From positions 868,001-932,000 of the forward strand of contig CANNBV010000001.1 of NCBI GenBank assembly GCA_947502975.1: a stretch of 64,000 nucleotides of DNA, read 5' to 3'. Below, piece after piece: positions 9,052 through 15,803 of the stretch (position 1 is the stretch's first letter; every line of letters begins with the position of its first letter). The notes beneath the pieces were generated by a model. That model worked only from the letters and a program-made list of their open reading frames with translations, was not told the DNA's origin and searched no databases. Source of the DNA: an uncultured Flavobacteriaceae bacterium. Its GTDB lineage: Bacteria > Bacteroidota > Bacteroidia > Flavobacteriales > Flavobacteriaceae. Made by a program: the position numbers and the translations under genes.

Positions 9052-10230
9052 TTGGCAGGAATCTACATCCACATACCATTTTGCAAACAAGCATGTCATT
9101 ATTGTGATTTTCATTTTTCAACATCATTAAAAAAGAAAGATGAATTAGTACAATGTTTAGCTATAGAAATAGAACTGCGAAAAAATGAACTTCAACATAA
9201 AACTATTGAAACCATTTATTTTGGAGGTGGAACACCTTCATTATTAGCGATTGATGAGTTACGATTTTTGATTGATACTGTCTATAAACATTTCAAAGTA
9301 GTTGATGCGCCAGAGATCACTTTAGAAGCAAATCCTGATGATTTAATTTCAAGCAAAATGCCACCTCGAGCGCAGTCGAGAGGTCTCACAAGTAATGCCA
9401 TTTTTGAATCTTACCGAGAAATAGGAATCAATCGTCTAAGTATTGGTATCCAATCGTTTTACGAGCATGATTTAAAATTAATGAATCGCGCTCATAATGC
9501 AGATGAAGCAGCAACATGTTTATCTGAAGCGAGGCGCTATTTTGATAATATCTCAATTGATTTAATTTACGGTATTCCGGGGCTGAGTAACGAAGCGTGG
9601 ATCAAAAATATTGAAACGGCTTTATCATACAACGTTCCACATATTTCATGTTATGCACTAACCGTAGAGCCAAAAACAGCATTAGCAGCTTTTATAAAAA
9701 AGGGTATAGTAAAAAATGTTGATGATGATGTGGCTCAAGAACAATTTCAAATATTACTAGAAAAATTAGAAAACGAAGGCTTTGTAAATTATGAGCTTTC
9801 TAACTTCGGAAAGCCAAACTATTTTAGTAGAAATAATTCTGCCTATTGGCAAAGCAAGCCCTATTTGGGTATTGGACCTTCCGCACATTCTTTTAATGGT
9901 GACCAGCGTAGTTGGAATGTGTCTAATAATATGAAGTATATAAAAACAATTCAGGAAAATAAATTGCCCATGGAAGTTGAATTACTGTCTACAACCGATA
10001 AGTTTAACGAGTATATCATGACAGGTTTACGAACTATATGGGGTGTTTCTTTAGATAAGATACATGAGGATTTTGGAGAGCAGTACAAAAAGTATGTATT
10101 ACAACAAGCTGAAGTTTTTATAAATGAACATTTATTGTATATTGATGATAACAAATTATTAACCACTAAAAAAGGTAAATTTCTGAGTGACGGTATTGCG
10201 TCTAGCCTTTTTAAAATTAGTATATCTTGA
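9052..10230 (+). CDS. hemW: HemW-type radical SAM haem chaperone (coproporphyrinogen oxidase-like)
   Basis: 392 residues from a TTG start giving 'MAGIYIHIPFCKQACHYCDF'. The radical-SAM cysteines are Cys11, Cys15 and Cys18 (CxxxCxxC). They are followed by 'ETIYFGGGTPSLL', 'EANPDDL', 'GINRLSIGIQSF', 'SIDLIYGIPG' and the HemW C-terminal domain. HemW binds haem and delivers it to respiratory proteins; it lacks true HemN activity. Odd feature: residues ~100-119 ('KMPPRAQSRGLTS...') are an extra segment between 'PDDLIS' and 'ESYREIGINR', encoded by an inserted palindromic repeat that keeps the frame. The stop overlaps the next TTG start by 4 bp. Confidence 0.9.
   Translation: MAGIYIHIPFCKQACHYCDFHFSTSLKKKDELVQCLAIEIELRKNELQHKTIETIYFGGGTPSLLAIDELRFLIDTVYKHFKVVDAPEITLEANPDDLISSKMPPRAQSRGLTSNAIFESYREIGINRLSIGIQSFYEHDLKLMNRAHNADEAATCLSEARRYFDNISIDLIYGIPGLSNEAWIKNIETALSYNVPHISCYALTVEPKTALAAFIKKGIVKNVDDDVAQEQFQILLEKLENEGFVNYELSNFGKPNYFSRNNSAYWQSKPYLGIGPSAHSFNGDQRSWNVSNNMKYIKTIQENKLPMEVELLSTTDKFNEYIMTGLRTIWGVSLDKIHEDFGEQYKKYVLQQAEVFINEHLLYIDDNKLLTTKKGKFLSDGIASSLFKISIS
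9363..9384. repeat. palindromic REP-like repeat inside hemW
   Basis: The core ACCTCGAGCGCAGTCGAGAG plus GT forms an imperfect hairpin: ACC/GGT and TCGA/TCGA arms with a 2-nt bulge. It is much richer in G+C than its surroundings. Copies of this type (TCGACTGCGCTCGA core) are widespread intergenic repeats in Flavobacteriaceae. Here it is translated in frame as PPRAQSRG. The 7-mer AATGCCA occurs on both sides (9357-9363, 9394-9400), possibly a relic of insertion. Confidence 0.7.
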
Positions 10231-10976
10231 TTGCAACAATTCAGTATAACTCTAGAAAATTACAAATCGATTTATCTAAGCCTTTGGATATTTCAATGCC
10301 GCTTAGGGCTTCAAAAAAAAATGTAAATGCATGGTATGTAGGCGAACCTAAAATTGAACCAGTAAAGGACGGTGATTGGGTTGCAACAGTGAAAAATGGT
10401 GCCTGCATCAATTTTAATACGATAACGTTCAACCCTCATGCTCACGGAACACATACAGAATCTGTAGGTCATATCACAGAAAAAGTGTATTCTATCAATC
10501 AAAATTTAAAACAGTTCTTTTTTTTAGCTGAAGTCATTACCGTTGCTCCAGAAAAGCAAGGAGATGATTTTGTGATTTCTAAAAAGCAAATTCAATATAG
10601 TCTTGGCAATAAAAAACGAGATGCAATAGTGATTAGAACCATACCAAATACTGTTGAGAAATTATCGAAACAGTATTCACACACCAATCCAACATATTTG
10701 TTAGAAGAGGCAGCAATATATTTAAAACAAAAAGGTGTTAAACATCTATTGATAGATTTACCTAGCGTAGATAAGGAAAAGGATGAGTGTCAATTGTTAT
10801 CGCATAATGCTTTTTGGAATACCAAAGGGAAATTGCGACTTGACGCAACGATAACAGAATTTATTTATGTGCCAAATCATGTAGAAGATGGTGCGTATTT
10901 TTTAAATTTACAGATAGCTCCTTTTGAGAATGATGCAACACCAAGTAAGCCAATTTTATATAAAATAATTGAGTAA
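10227..10976 (+). CDS. cyclase family protein (kynurenine formamidase-like metal hydrolase)
   Basis: 249 residues from a TTG start overlapping the hemW stop. The motif 'FNPHAHGTHTESVGHI' corresponds to the HxGTHxD metal-binding motif of the cyclase/kynurenine formamidase superfamily, with Glu in place of Asp. A second conserved segment 'HLLIDLPSVDKEKDE' and 'LSHNAFW' follow. Members hydrolyse amide or ester bonds using Zn or Mn. No kyn pathway gene is nearby, so the substrate is open. It is part of a compact co-directional run (hemW, this gene, DUF4230, GNAT). Confidence 0.75.
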   Translation: MIATIQYNSRKLQIDLSKPLDISMPLRASKKNVNAWYVGEPKIEPVKDGDWVATVKNGACINFNTITFNPHAHGTHTESVGHITEKVYSINQNLKQFFFLAEVITVAPEKQGDDFVISKKQIQYSLGNKKRDAIVIRTIPNTVEKLSKQYSHTNPTYLLEEAAIYLKQKGVKHLLIDLPSVDKEKDECQLLSHNAFWNTKGKLRLDATITEFIYVPNHVEDGAYFLNLQIAPFENDATPSKPILYKIIE

Positions 10977-11588
10977 ATGGAAATTTTTATAACCATAATT
11001 CTAGCAACTTTAGTAACTCTAGGTGCGGTAACTGTTTTTAAATCTTTCAAGAAAAAGCAACTGGTTAACGCACAATCCACTATTCTCTTAAACAAGATAA
11101 AAAAGGTGTGTAAGTTTATTACAGTTGAAGGAGATTTTGCTGAGATTTATCATTATGAAGACGTAAAGCAAAAGTTTTTAAAACTGATTTCTAGCAAAAA
11201 GAAAGCATTAGTAGTTATTAATGCCAAAGCTCATGTAGGTTACGATTTGTCTAAAATACAATTGAAGTCTGATATTGATAAAAAGAAAATTATTTTAGAA
11301 CATTTTCCCCAACCAGAAGTACTTTCAATAGAAACCAATTTAAATTATTATGACAAGTCTGATGGATATTTTAATAAGTTTGAAGCTAATGATCTCACCG
11401 ATTTACACAATGAGGCTAAAGTTCATATTAAAGCCAAAATTCCAGAAAGTGGCTTGATTCAAATGGCACAGCAAGAAGCTTTAGAAACTATTTTATTAAT
11501 CGAAACTATAGTAGAAACTATTGGTTGGAAGTTGGATTATTCAGCATTAAAAATTGAAAGTGCAGAGGTAAAGAAGTTGGAGTCATGA
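10977..11588 (+). CDS. DUF4230 domain membrane-anchored protein
   Basis: 203 residues. An N-terminal membrane helix (2-20) is followed by a periplasmic or cytoplasmic domain with 'ALVVINAKAHVGYDLSKIQL' and 'SIETNLNYYDKSDGYFN', characteristic of DUF4230. It starts directly at the preceding stop and overlaps the GNAT start by 4 bp (ATGA). The molecular function of the family is not established. Confidence 0.75.
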   Translation: MEIFITIILATLVTLGAVTVFKSFKKKQLVNAQSTILLNKIKKVCKFITVEGDFAEIYHYEDVKQKFLKLISSKKKALVVINAKAHVGYDLSKIQLKSDIDKKKIILEHFPQPEVLSIETNLNYYDKSDGYFNKFEANDLTDLHNEAKVHIKAKIPESGLIQMAQQEALETILLIETIVETIGWKLDYSALKIESAEVKKLES

Positions 11589-11986
11589 TCGAAATTTCGA
11601 AGGACAAAAGTAAGCTTCAACTCGATGTGATTCACGGTTTTCTTACTGAAACCTATTGGGCTAAAGGCAGAACGATTGAAGAGGTTGAGACATCTATTAA
11701 ACATTGTTTGTGTTTTGGAGTGTATTTAGATGAAAAGCAAATTGGTTTTGCAAGAGTTGCTACAGATTATGTTGTTTTTGCATATATAATGGACGTTTTT
11801 ATTTTACCAGAATATCGAGGGAAAGGGTATTCTAAGAAATTGATGAATGTTGTAATTAATGATGAAGAACTGCAAAACTGTAAAGTATGGATGTTAAAAA
11901 CTGCAGATGCCCATGGTTTGTATAAACAATTTGGGTTCACAGAATTGAAGCACTCAGAAAAAGTTATGGAACGTTTGCTAATATAA
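11585..11986 (+). CDS. GNAT family N-acetyltransferase
   Basis: 133 residues. It has the GNAT fold with the acetyl-CoA-binding motif A 'VFILPEYRGKGYSKKLM' (R/QxxGxG/A) and the C-terminal 'TADAHGLYKQFGFTEL' pattern. The acceptor substrate is not predictable. It is the last gene of the plus-strand run beginning at 5861. After it comes ~80 bp of AT-rich sequence with no evident terminator, then a repeat element. Confidence 0.85.
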   Translation: MIEISKDKSKLQLDVIHGFLTETYWAKGRTIEEVETSIKHCLCFGVYLDEKQIGFARVATDYVVFAYIMDVFILPEYRGKGYSKKLMNVVINDEELQNCKVWMLKTADAHGLYKQFGFTELKHSEKVMERLLI

Positions 11987-12066
11987 TTAATGTATATAGA
12001 ATAATTAAGAATATATTTCTGATAGGTTAAAAAATTGAAATAAATACTGTTTTTGGCAAACACACC

Positions 12067-12145
12067 TGCGTTAGGGATTGAACGGTATGTGGAGCTCCTC
12101 GCAGAGAGCGACTAGTGAAAGCCCGACCCCTTGTGGGTAACGCCC
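12067..12145 (+). repeat. flavobacterial interspersed repeat, copy A
   Basis: 79 bp from TGCGTTAGGGATTG to TGTGGGTAACGCCC. The ends form a short imperfect inverted repeat (GCGTTA / TAACGC). The same two ends occur, with different interiors, at 13168-13317 (inverted) and 28690-28846. Copies A and C also share CGACTAGTGAAA. No coding content. It ends 21 bp before the MmcQ start. Confidence 0.85.
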
Positions 12146-12166
12146 ATATTGTTTTAAGATGATAAA

Positions 12167-12550
12167 ATGAACGTAGAACAATTAAGAACATACTGTTTAA
12201 GCAAAAAAGGGACATCAGAAAGTTTTCCTTTTGATGAAAGCACCTTAGTTTTTAAAGTACTAACAAAAATGTTTGTACTTGCACCTTTGGGTTTATGGGA
12301 TAAAGGTGAAGATACTATTACGCTAAAATGTGATCCAGAATACACTGTAGAACTTCGAGAAACATACGAAAGTATCTATGCAGGACCATACGTAAGCAAC
12401 AAACACTGGAACACCATAAGTATTTACAAAGGAGAGCTAACGCCACAGCTTATAAATGACCTCATAGACCATTCCTATGATATGGTTGTAAAAGGCATGA
12501 CTAAAAAAATGCGAGAAGAATTACATAATTTGCCTGATTCTAAGAACTAA
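12167..12550 (+). CDS. MmcQ/YjbR family DNA-binding protein
   Basis: 127 residues, typical family length. It has the conserved pattern 'LRTYCLSKKGTSESFPFDES', 'VFKVLTKMFVLAPLG', 'ITLKCDPE' and 'PYVSNKHWNTISI' of the MmcQ/YjbR (CyaY-like fold) family. Members are proposed to bind double-stranded DNA; the physiological role is poorly known. Followed 33 bp later by the PhnA-like gene. Both genes are bracketed by inverted copies of the repeat family. Confidence 0.85.
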   Translation: MNVEQLRTYCLSKKGTSESFPFDESTLVFKVLTKMFVLAPLGLWDKGEDTITLKCDPEYTVELRETYESIYAGPYVSNKHWNTISIYKGELTPQLINDLIDHSYDMVVKGMTKKMREELHNLPDSKN

Positions 12551-12583
12551 AACATCTATTATTGCAGTACTAAACAAATTTTA

Positions 12584-13162
12584 ATGAGCGTATTACAAAC
12601 CCTTATAGATAGAAGTAATAACACTTGCGAATTATGTACTTCTACCAATGATTTAAAACAATACACCATACCACCTTCGTTGAATGAAAACGTTGCAAAT
12701 GCTGTTTTGGCCTGCAAAACCTGTTTAGACCAAATAAATGGAGACGAAGATATGAATCCAAATCACTGGCGTTGTTTAAACGAAAGTATGTGGAGCGAAC
12801 ATGTTGCGGTACAAATCATGGCATGGAGACTGTTGCAAAGGCTACGTAACGAAGGTTGGCCAAAAGATTTACTAGACATGATGTATTTAGATGATGATGC
12901 ATTAACTTTAGCAAGAGCCACAGGAGAAGATAAAGACGAAAGCGAAAAAATTATACATCGTGATGTTAACGGTGTGATTTTAGACAATGGAGACTCGGTG
13001 GTTTTAATTAAAGATCTAAAGGTAAAGGGCTCAAGTATGGTTGCAAAACAGGGCACAGCGGTTCGTAACATTCGTTTAGACCGAGATAACGATAAATATA
13101 TAGAAGGAAAAGTTGGTGCCCAACAGATAGTTATTATAACAGATTATGTAAAGAAAACTTAA
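12584..13162 (+). CDS. PhnA/YjdM-like zinc-ribbon protein
   Basis: 192 residues. An N-terminal zinc ribbon has two Cys pairs (CELC near 16-19 and CKTC near 44-47). The C-terminal part 'DVNGVILDNGDSVVLIKDLK', 'VKGSSMVAKQGTAVRNIRL' is the PhnA/YjdM domain (SH3-like). Despite the name, PhnA of this type is not a demonstrated phosphonate enzyme, and no other phn gene is present. The stop is 5 bp from repeat copy B. Confidence 0.85.
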   Translation: MSVLQTLIDRSNNTCELCTSTNDLKQYTIPPSLNENVANAVLACKTCLDQINGDEDMNPNHWRCLNESMWSEHVAVQIMAWRLLQRLRNEGWPKDLLDMMYLDDDALTLARATGEDKDESEKIIHRDVNGVILDNGDSVVLIKDLKVKGSSMVAKQGTAVRNIRLDRDNDKYIEGKVGAQQIVIITDYVKKT

Positions 13163-13167
13163 TATTT

Positions 13168-13317
13168 GGGCGTTACCCACAAGGGGTCGGGCTTTCCGCT
13201 ATATCTTTTTTAAAGTCATAGCGAGGACGAAGAACACCGCTATCTGCTTAATTTAAGTTCTAATAATCTTAGTGTATATTAACTTTAAAAAAGGATGCCG
13301 CTGCAATCCCTAACGCA
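13168..13317 (-). repeat. flavobacterial interspersed repeat, copy B (inverted)
   Basis: 150 bp on the minus strand relative to copies A and C. It has the same left end (TGCGTTAGGGATTG) and right end (TGTGGGTAACGCCC), with a longer unrelated AT-rich interior. With copy A it brackets mmcQ-phnA as an inverted pair ~1.25 kb across. It runs to within 8 bp of the likely DUF1272 start codon. Confidence 0.85.
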
Positions 13318-13324
13318 GAAGAAA

Positions 13325-13597
13325 ATGATGGAAATTAGACCAACATGCGAAAATTGTAATAAACCATTGCCTTTCGATTCTAAAGAAGCAATGATCTGTA
13401 CCTTCGAATGTACATTTTGTATAGATTGTGTAGAAACCATACTTCAAGAAGTTTGTCCAAATTGCGGCGGTGGTTTTGAGAAACGACCAATACGTCCAAA
13501 ACACTTAATAGAAAAATATCCCGTATCAAAAAAGGTTATTCATAAGCCTGTGGATGTTGAGAAGCATAAAAAGTTGCTAAAGCTTAAACTTAAGTAA
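13325..13597 (+). CDS. DUF1272 cysteine-rich protein
   Basis: 90 residues from ATG 13325. 'MEIRPTCENCNKPLPFDS', 'ICTFECTFCIDC' and 'CPNCGGGFEKRPIRP' match DUF1272, a small zinc-binding family, with all Cys pairs intact. An upstream in-frame ATG at 13295 would add ten residues encoded by the repeat element (copy B), not by the family's conserved N-terminus, so 13325 (or 13328) is preferred. Function unknown. Confidence 0.85.
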   Translation: MMEIRPTCENCNKPLPFDSKEAMICTFECTFCIDCVETILQEVCPNCGGGFEKRPIRPKHLIEKYPVSKKVIHKPVDVEKHKKLLKLKLK

Positions 13598-13607
13598 TCT
13601 GCTCTAC

Positions 13608-13622
13608 GAAGTCTTAGACTTC
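13608..13622. terminator. small inverted repeat downstream of the DUF1272 gene
   Basis: GAAGTC-TTA-GACTTC hairpin 11 bp after the DUF1272 stop, without a T-tract. It could weakly terminate or stabilise the mRNA end. Nothing else is evident in the 124-bp gap before the convergent gene. Confidence 0.3.
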
Positions 13623-13721
13623 ATAGTATACCACTATAAAAACTCACTTATTTAATAAAAACAAAATTTTAAACTTCATATGTGTTAAGAGGTATAGATA
13701 GCGATTGTTGCTCAACGTTTT

Positions 13722-14414
13722 TTAATGTCTTTCTACTTTTTTAAATTTTTGCTCAGCCAATTTTTCAAATGGTTTATTTCTATAAAATCTATAATTTGTA
13801 ATTACAGAATCTATTTGAGTTTCAGTTCCTCCGTTTTCTAATTCAACTTCTTCCACATCAATTCGAGTCAAGATGTAAGTTGAGTCATTTACAAATTTTC
13901 CATATTGGTCGTATCTCCACATTCCATCTCCTCCCGTTCCTGCAACGATATTATCACTTAATAATTTATTTTCAGAGTTATATATTAAATAATGTAAATC
14001 GTGACAACAACTTTCATCTCCTTCTATAATCGTTATTATTTTTTCAGACTTGTCATTTTTTTGGAGTGAAAAGTATTGATAGTTTACAGGGTAAATATTT
14101 TCACCTTTGAGTCTTTCATCTTGAAAATATTCAATTAACTTTTCCTTTGATGAAAAGGACTTAAGACTATCTACGATTTTTCCATAATACCAACCTCTTA
14201 AATCAAATTCATTAAGATCTGAGTATTTGAAATTATTTAAGTCAATAAATATAGAATCAGATTTTTTGATTTCTGCATCTAATTCAGTTGAATCAGTATA
14301 TATTGAAATTTTTTCTTTTTGCTCAATCTGTATTTTTTCAGATTTAGATTCTTTCTTTTTCTTAACGCAGCTAAAAGTCAGAAATATTAATATGTAGGTT
14401 AAAAGTTTGTACAT
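13722..14414 (-). CDS. hypothetical lipoprotein
   Basis: 230 residues. A lipoprotein signal ends in the lipobox FSC (Cys16), followed by a Lys/Glu/Ser-rich linker. The globular part includes 'YDLRG'-like 'FDLRGWYYGKIVD', 'GDESCCHDLHYLIYN' and 'GGDGMWRYDQYGKF'. The Cys-Cys-His cluster is notable but not a motif I can name. I do not recognise the family. It lies 24 bp after the NTF2-like gene on the same strand, so the two may be co-transcribed. Confidence 0.65.
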   Translation of the reverse strand: MYKLLTYILIFLTFSCVKKKKESKSEKIQIEQKEKISIYTDSTELDAEIKKSDSIFIDLNNFKYSDLNEFDLRGWYYGKIVDSLKSFSSKEKLIEYFQDERLKGENIYPVNYQYFSLQKNDKSEKIITIIEGDESCCHDLHYLIYNSENKLLSDNIVAGTGGDGMWRYDQYGKFVNDSTYILTRIDVEEVELENGGTETQIDSVITNYRFYRNKPFEKLAEQKFKKVERH

Positions 14415-14438
14415 CGACTAAATATATATAACTATTAG

Positions 14439-14870
14439 TTAAACCGAAGTATCCGCAATAATCTTCCATTGGCCATCTATCTTTTTAAAGACTAGCATAA
14501 AAAGTCCATCGGCATTACCAACTTCACGTTTTATATGAAACTCACCCAATACATAATACGCATCTGGTGCAATATTGGTTACTGCGTTTATTTTAAAGCT
14601 TAATTTACCAGTGTAAGCAGCGGTAGGGTAATAGGTTAAATAATGGTCCAGTGTATTTTCCCAACCATAGGTCACACCTTTATTGCCATAAAACGCAAGA
14701 GAATCACTTTTCCAATACCCTTCCATATAACCTTCAATATCATTATTAGACCAAGCAATCCTTTGTTTTTTTAATACTTTATTAATAGCCTTTATGTCTG
14801 CATCTTTATTTACTTGTGCATTAGTAAAACTAAAAGCCAAGAAACATAAAAGTGTAATCAATTTTCTCAT
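14439..14870 (-). CDS. exported NTF2-like (DUF4440/SnoaL-type) protein
   Basis: 143 residues with a signal peptide ending near TNAQV (residue 20). The remainder has the NTF2-like cone pattern 'INKVLKKQRIAWSNNDIEGY', 'YGWENTLDHYLTYYP', 'DAYYVLGEFHIKRE' and 'FKKIDGQWKIIADTSV', as in DUF4440/SnoaL-like ketosteroid-isomerase-fold proteins. Such proteins bind small ligands; the catalytic role is unpredictable. Probably first gene of a two-gene minus-strand unit. Confidence 0.75.
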   Translation of the reverse strand: MRKLITLLCFLAFSFTNAQVNKDADIKAINKVLKKQRIAWSNNDIEGYMEGYWKSDSLAFYGNKGVTYGWENTLDHYLTYYPTAAYTGKLSFKINAVTNIAPDAYYVLGEFHIKREVGNADGLFMLVFKKIDGQWKIIADTSV

Positions 14871-15020
14871 AATTGTAGGTATTCAATAGTAATTATAGGT
14901 AAATGTAAACAAAAAATCATGCCAAAAGTGTTTCTCATCGATGAAATTGACATCAAATTTGCTTTCAACTAAAAGAAACCTCAATTGGTCGAAAACTAGA
15001 GGAGATTTTGATTTTCTGCT

Positions 15021-15060
15021 CTATATTTACATCACAATCAGACGATTAATAGCCCAAATT
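15021..15060 (+). promoter_or_regulatory. leader/promoter of first STAS gene
   Basis: CTATATTTAC at 15021-15030 (-7-like TATATTTA) and CGATTAATAGCCCAAATT from 15043. The same pair, at the same 22-bp spacing, precedes the second STAS gene (15456 and 15478). Conservation between the duplicates supports a regulatory role. No clear -33 element at standard distance. Confidence 0.45.
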
Positions 15061-15087
15061 TATTGTTGAATTAAAATTTTATGTATT

Positions 15088-15366
15088 ATGGATTTAAGAA
15101 TTACGAGTTGTAATAACTTCTTCAAATTAAAAGGAATACTTAACAAATCTAATGTTGATGTATTTCAATCAGAATTCCAAGAAGCTTTTGAAAAATTTAA
15201 TGCACTTACCATTAGTGTAGAAGGATTAGAAAGTGTAGACAAACATGGTGTTAATGCTTTAGCAGATTTACACGAGAAGTCTTTACAGCATAATATTAAA
15301 CTTTCAATTGTTGGTTTAGGGTGTAAAGAACTTTACGATCATTTTAAAACCCAAGAAGCAGCCTAA
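15088..15366 (+). CDS. STAS-domain protein, copy 1
   Basis: 92 residues: a single STAS domain as in anti-sigma-factor antagonists ('FQEAFEKFNALTISVEGLES', 'GVNALADLHEKSL', 'LSIVGLGCKELYDHF'). In SpoIIAA-type proteins the loop reads DSSG, with a phosphorylated Ser. Here it reads VDKHG, so the phosphosite is absent. Roughly 60% identical to the next gene, a tandem duplicate. It may act as a non-switchable antagonist or interaction module. No cognate kinase or sigma is adjacent. Confidence 0.75.
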   Translation: MDLRITSCNNFFKLKGILNKSNVDVFQSEFQEAFEKFNALTISVEGLESVDKHGVNALADLHEKSLQHNIKLSIVGLGCKELYDHFKTQEAA

Positions 15367-15376
15367 TTTTAGTAAT

Positions 15377-15402
15377 AAAACCTCAGATTCTGAGATAGTT
15401 TT
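15377..15402 (+). terminator. hairpin after first STAS gene
   Basis: AAAAC-CTCAG-ATT-CTGAG-ATA-GTTTT, with nested arms, begins 10 bp after the STAS copy 1 stop. A T-rich arm follows. Plausible terminator separating the two duplicated STAS units. Confidence 0.45.
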
Positions 15403-15455
15403 ATAATATTAAGGTGTTTTTTAAGTAAATACCGTAGGAATTTTTGTTTTTTTTA

Positions 15456-15497
15456 CTATATTCACGGCGAAAATATTCGATTAAAACCCAAATTTAT
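15456..15497 (+). promoter_or_regulatory. leader/promoter of second STAS gene
   Basis: CTATATTCAC at 15456-15465 and CGATTAAAACCCAAATTTAT at 15478-15497. This repeats the arrangement upstream of STAS copy 1 with identical spacing. It shows that the duplication carried its regulatory region and that this block stayed conserved. Confidence 0.45.
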
Positions 15498-15518
15498 CGA
15501 TAAAATACACAATATGAT

Positions 15519-15803
15519 ATGGATTTAGAAATAATTTCTTGTAATAATTTTGTGAAGTTAAGAGGAGAAATCAATAAAAATAATGTTGAGATCTTCCAAG
15601 AAAAACTTCAAAATACGCTTAATAAATTTGATCAGCTAACTATTAGCATAGACGACTTAAAAAGTGTAGATCGCTTTGGGGTAAATGCCTTAGCTGATTT
15701 ACATGTAAAATCTTTAGAAAACCATAAACAATTGTTTATAGTAGGTCTAGGATGTAAAGAATTATACGATCATTTTCAAACGAAACAAGAAGTAGTGGCC
15801 TAA
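15519..15803 (+). CDS. STAS-domain protein, copy 2
   Basis: 94 residues, a single STAS domain parallel to copy 1 ('FQEKLQNTLNKFDQLTISID', 'GVNALADLHVKSLENHKQLF', 'VGLGCKELYDHFQTKQ'). The phospho-loop reads VDRFG, again lacking the Ser. Each copy has its own conserved leader, so the pair probably persists because both are used. It ends directly against the stop of the convergent DUF4407 gene. Confidence 0.75.
   Translation: MDLEIISCNNFVKLRGEINKNNVEIFQEKLQNTLNKFDQLTISIDDLKSVDRFGVNALADLHVKSLENHKQLFIVGLGCKELYDHFQTKQEVVA

Noticed and set aside
12027-12215. Open frame on the minus strand across repeat copy A
   Set aside because: Most of it is repeat sequence, it overlaps the MmcQ start, and it matches no family pattern; treated as a chance frame within the repeat.
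12584-13162. Phosphonate degradation function for the PhnA-like gene
   Set aside because: The PhnA/YjdM family is not phosphonoacetate hydrolase, and no C-P lyase or transport gene is present.
12067-13317. Composite transposon formed by inverted repeat copies A and B
   Set aside because: No transposase gene lies inside or nearby, and mmcQ and phnA look like native genes in base composition; kept only as an observation on the repeat pair.
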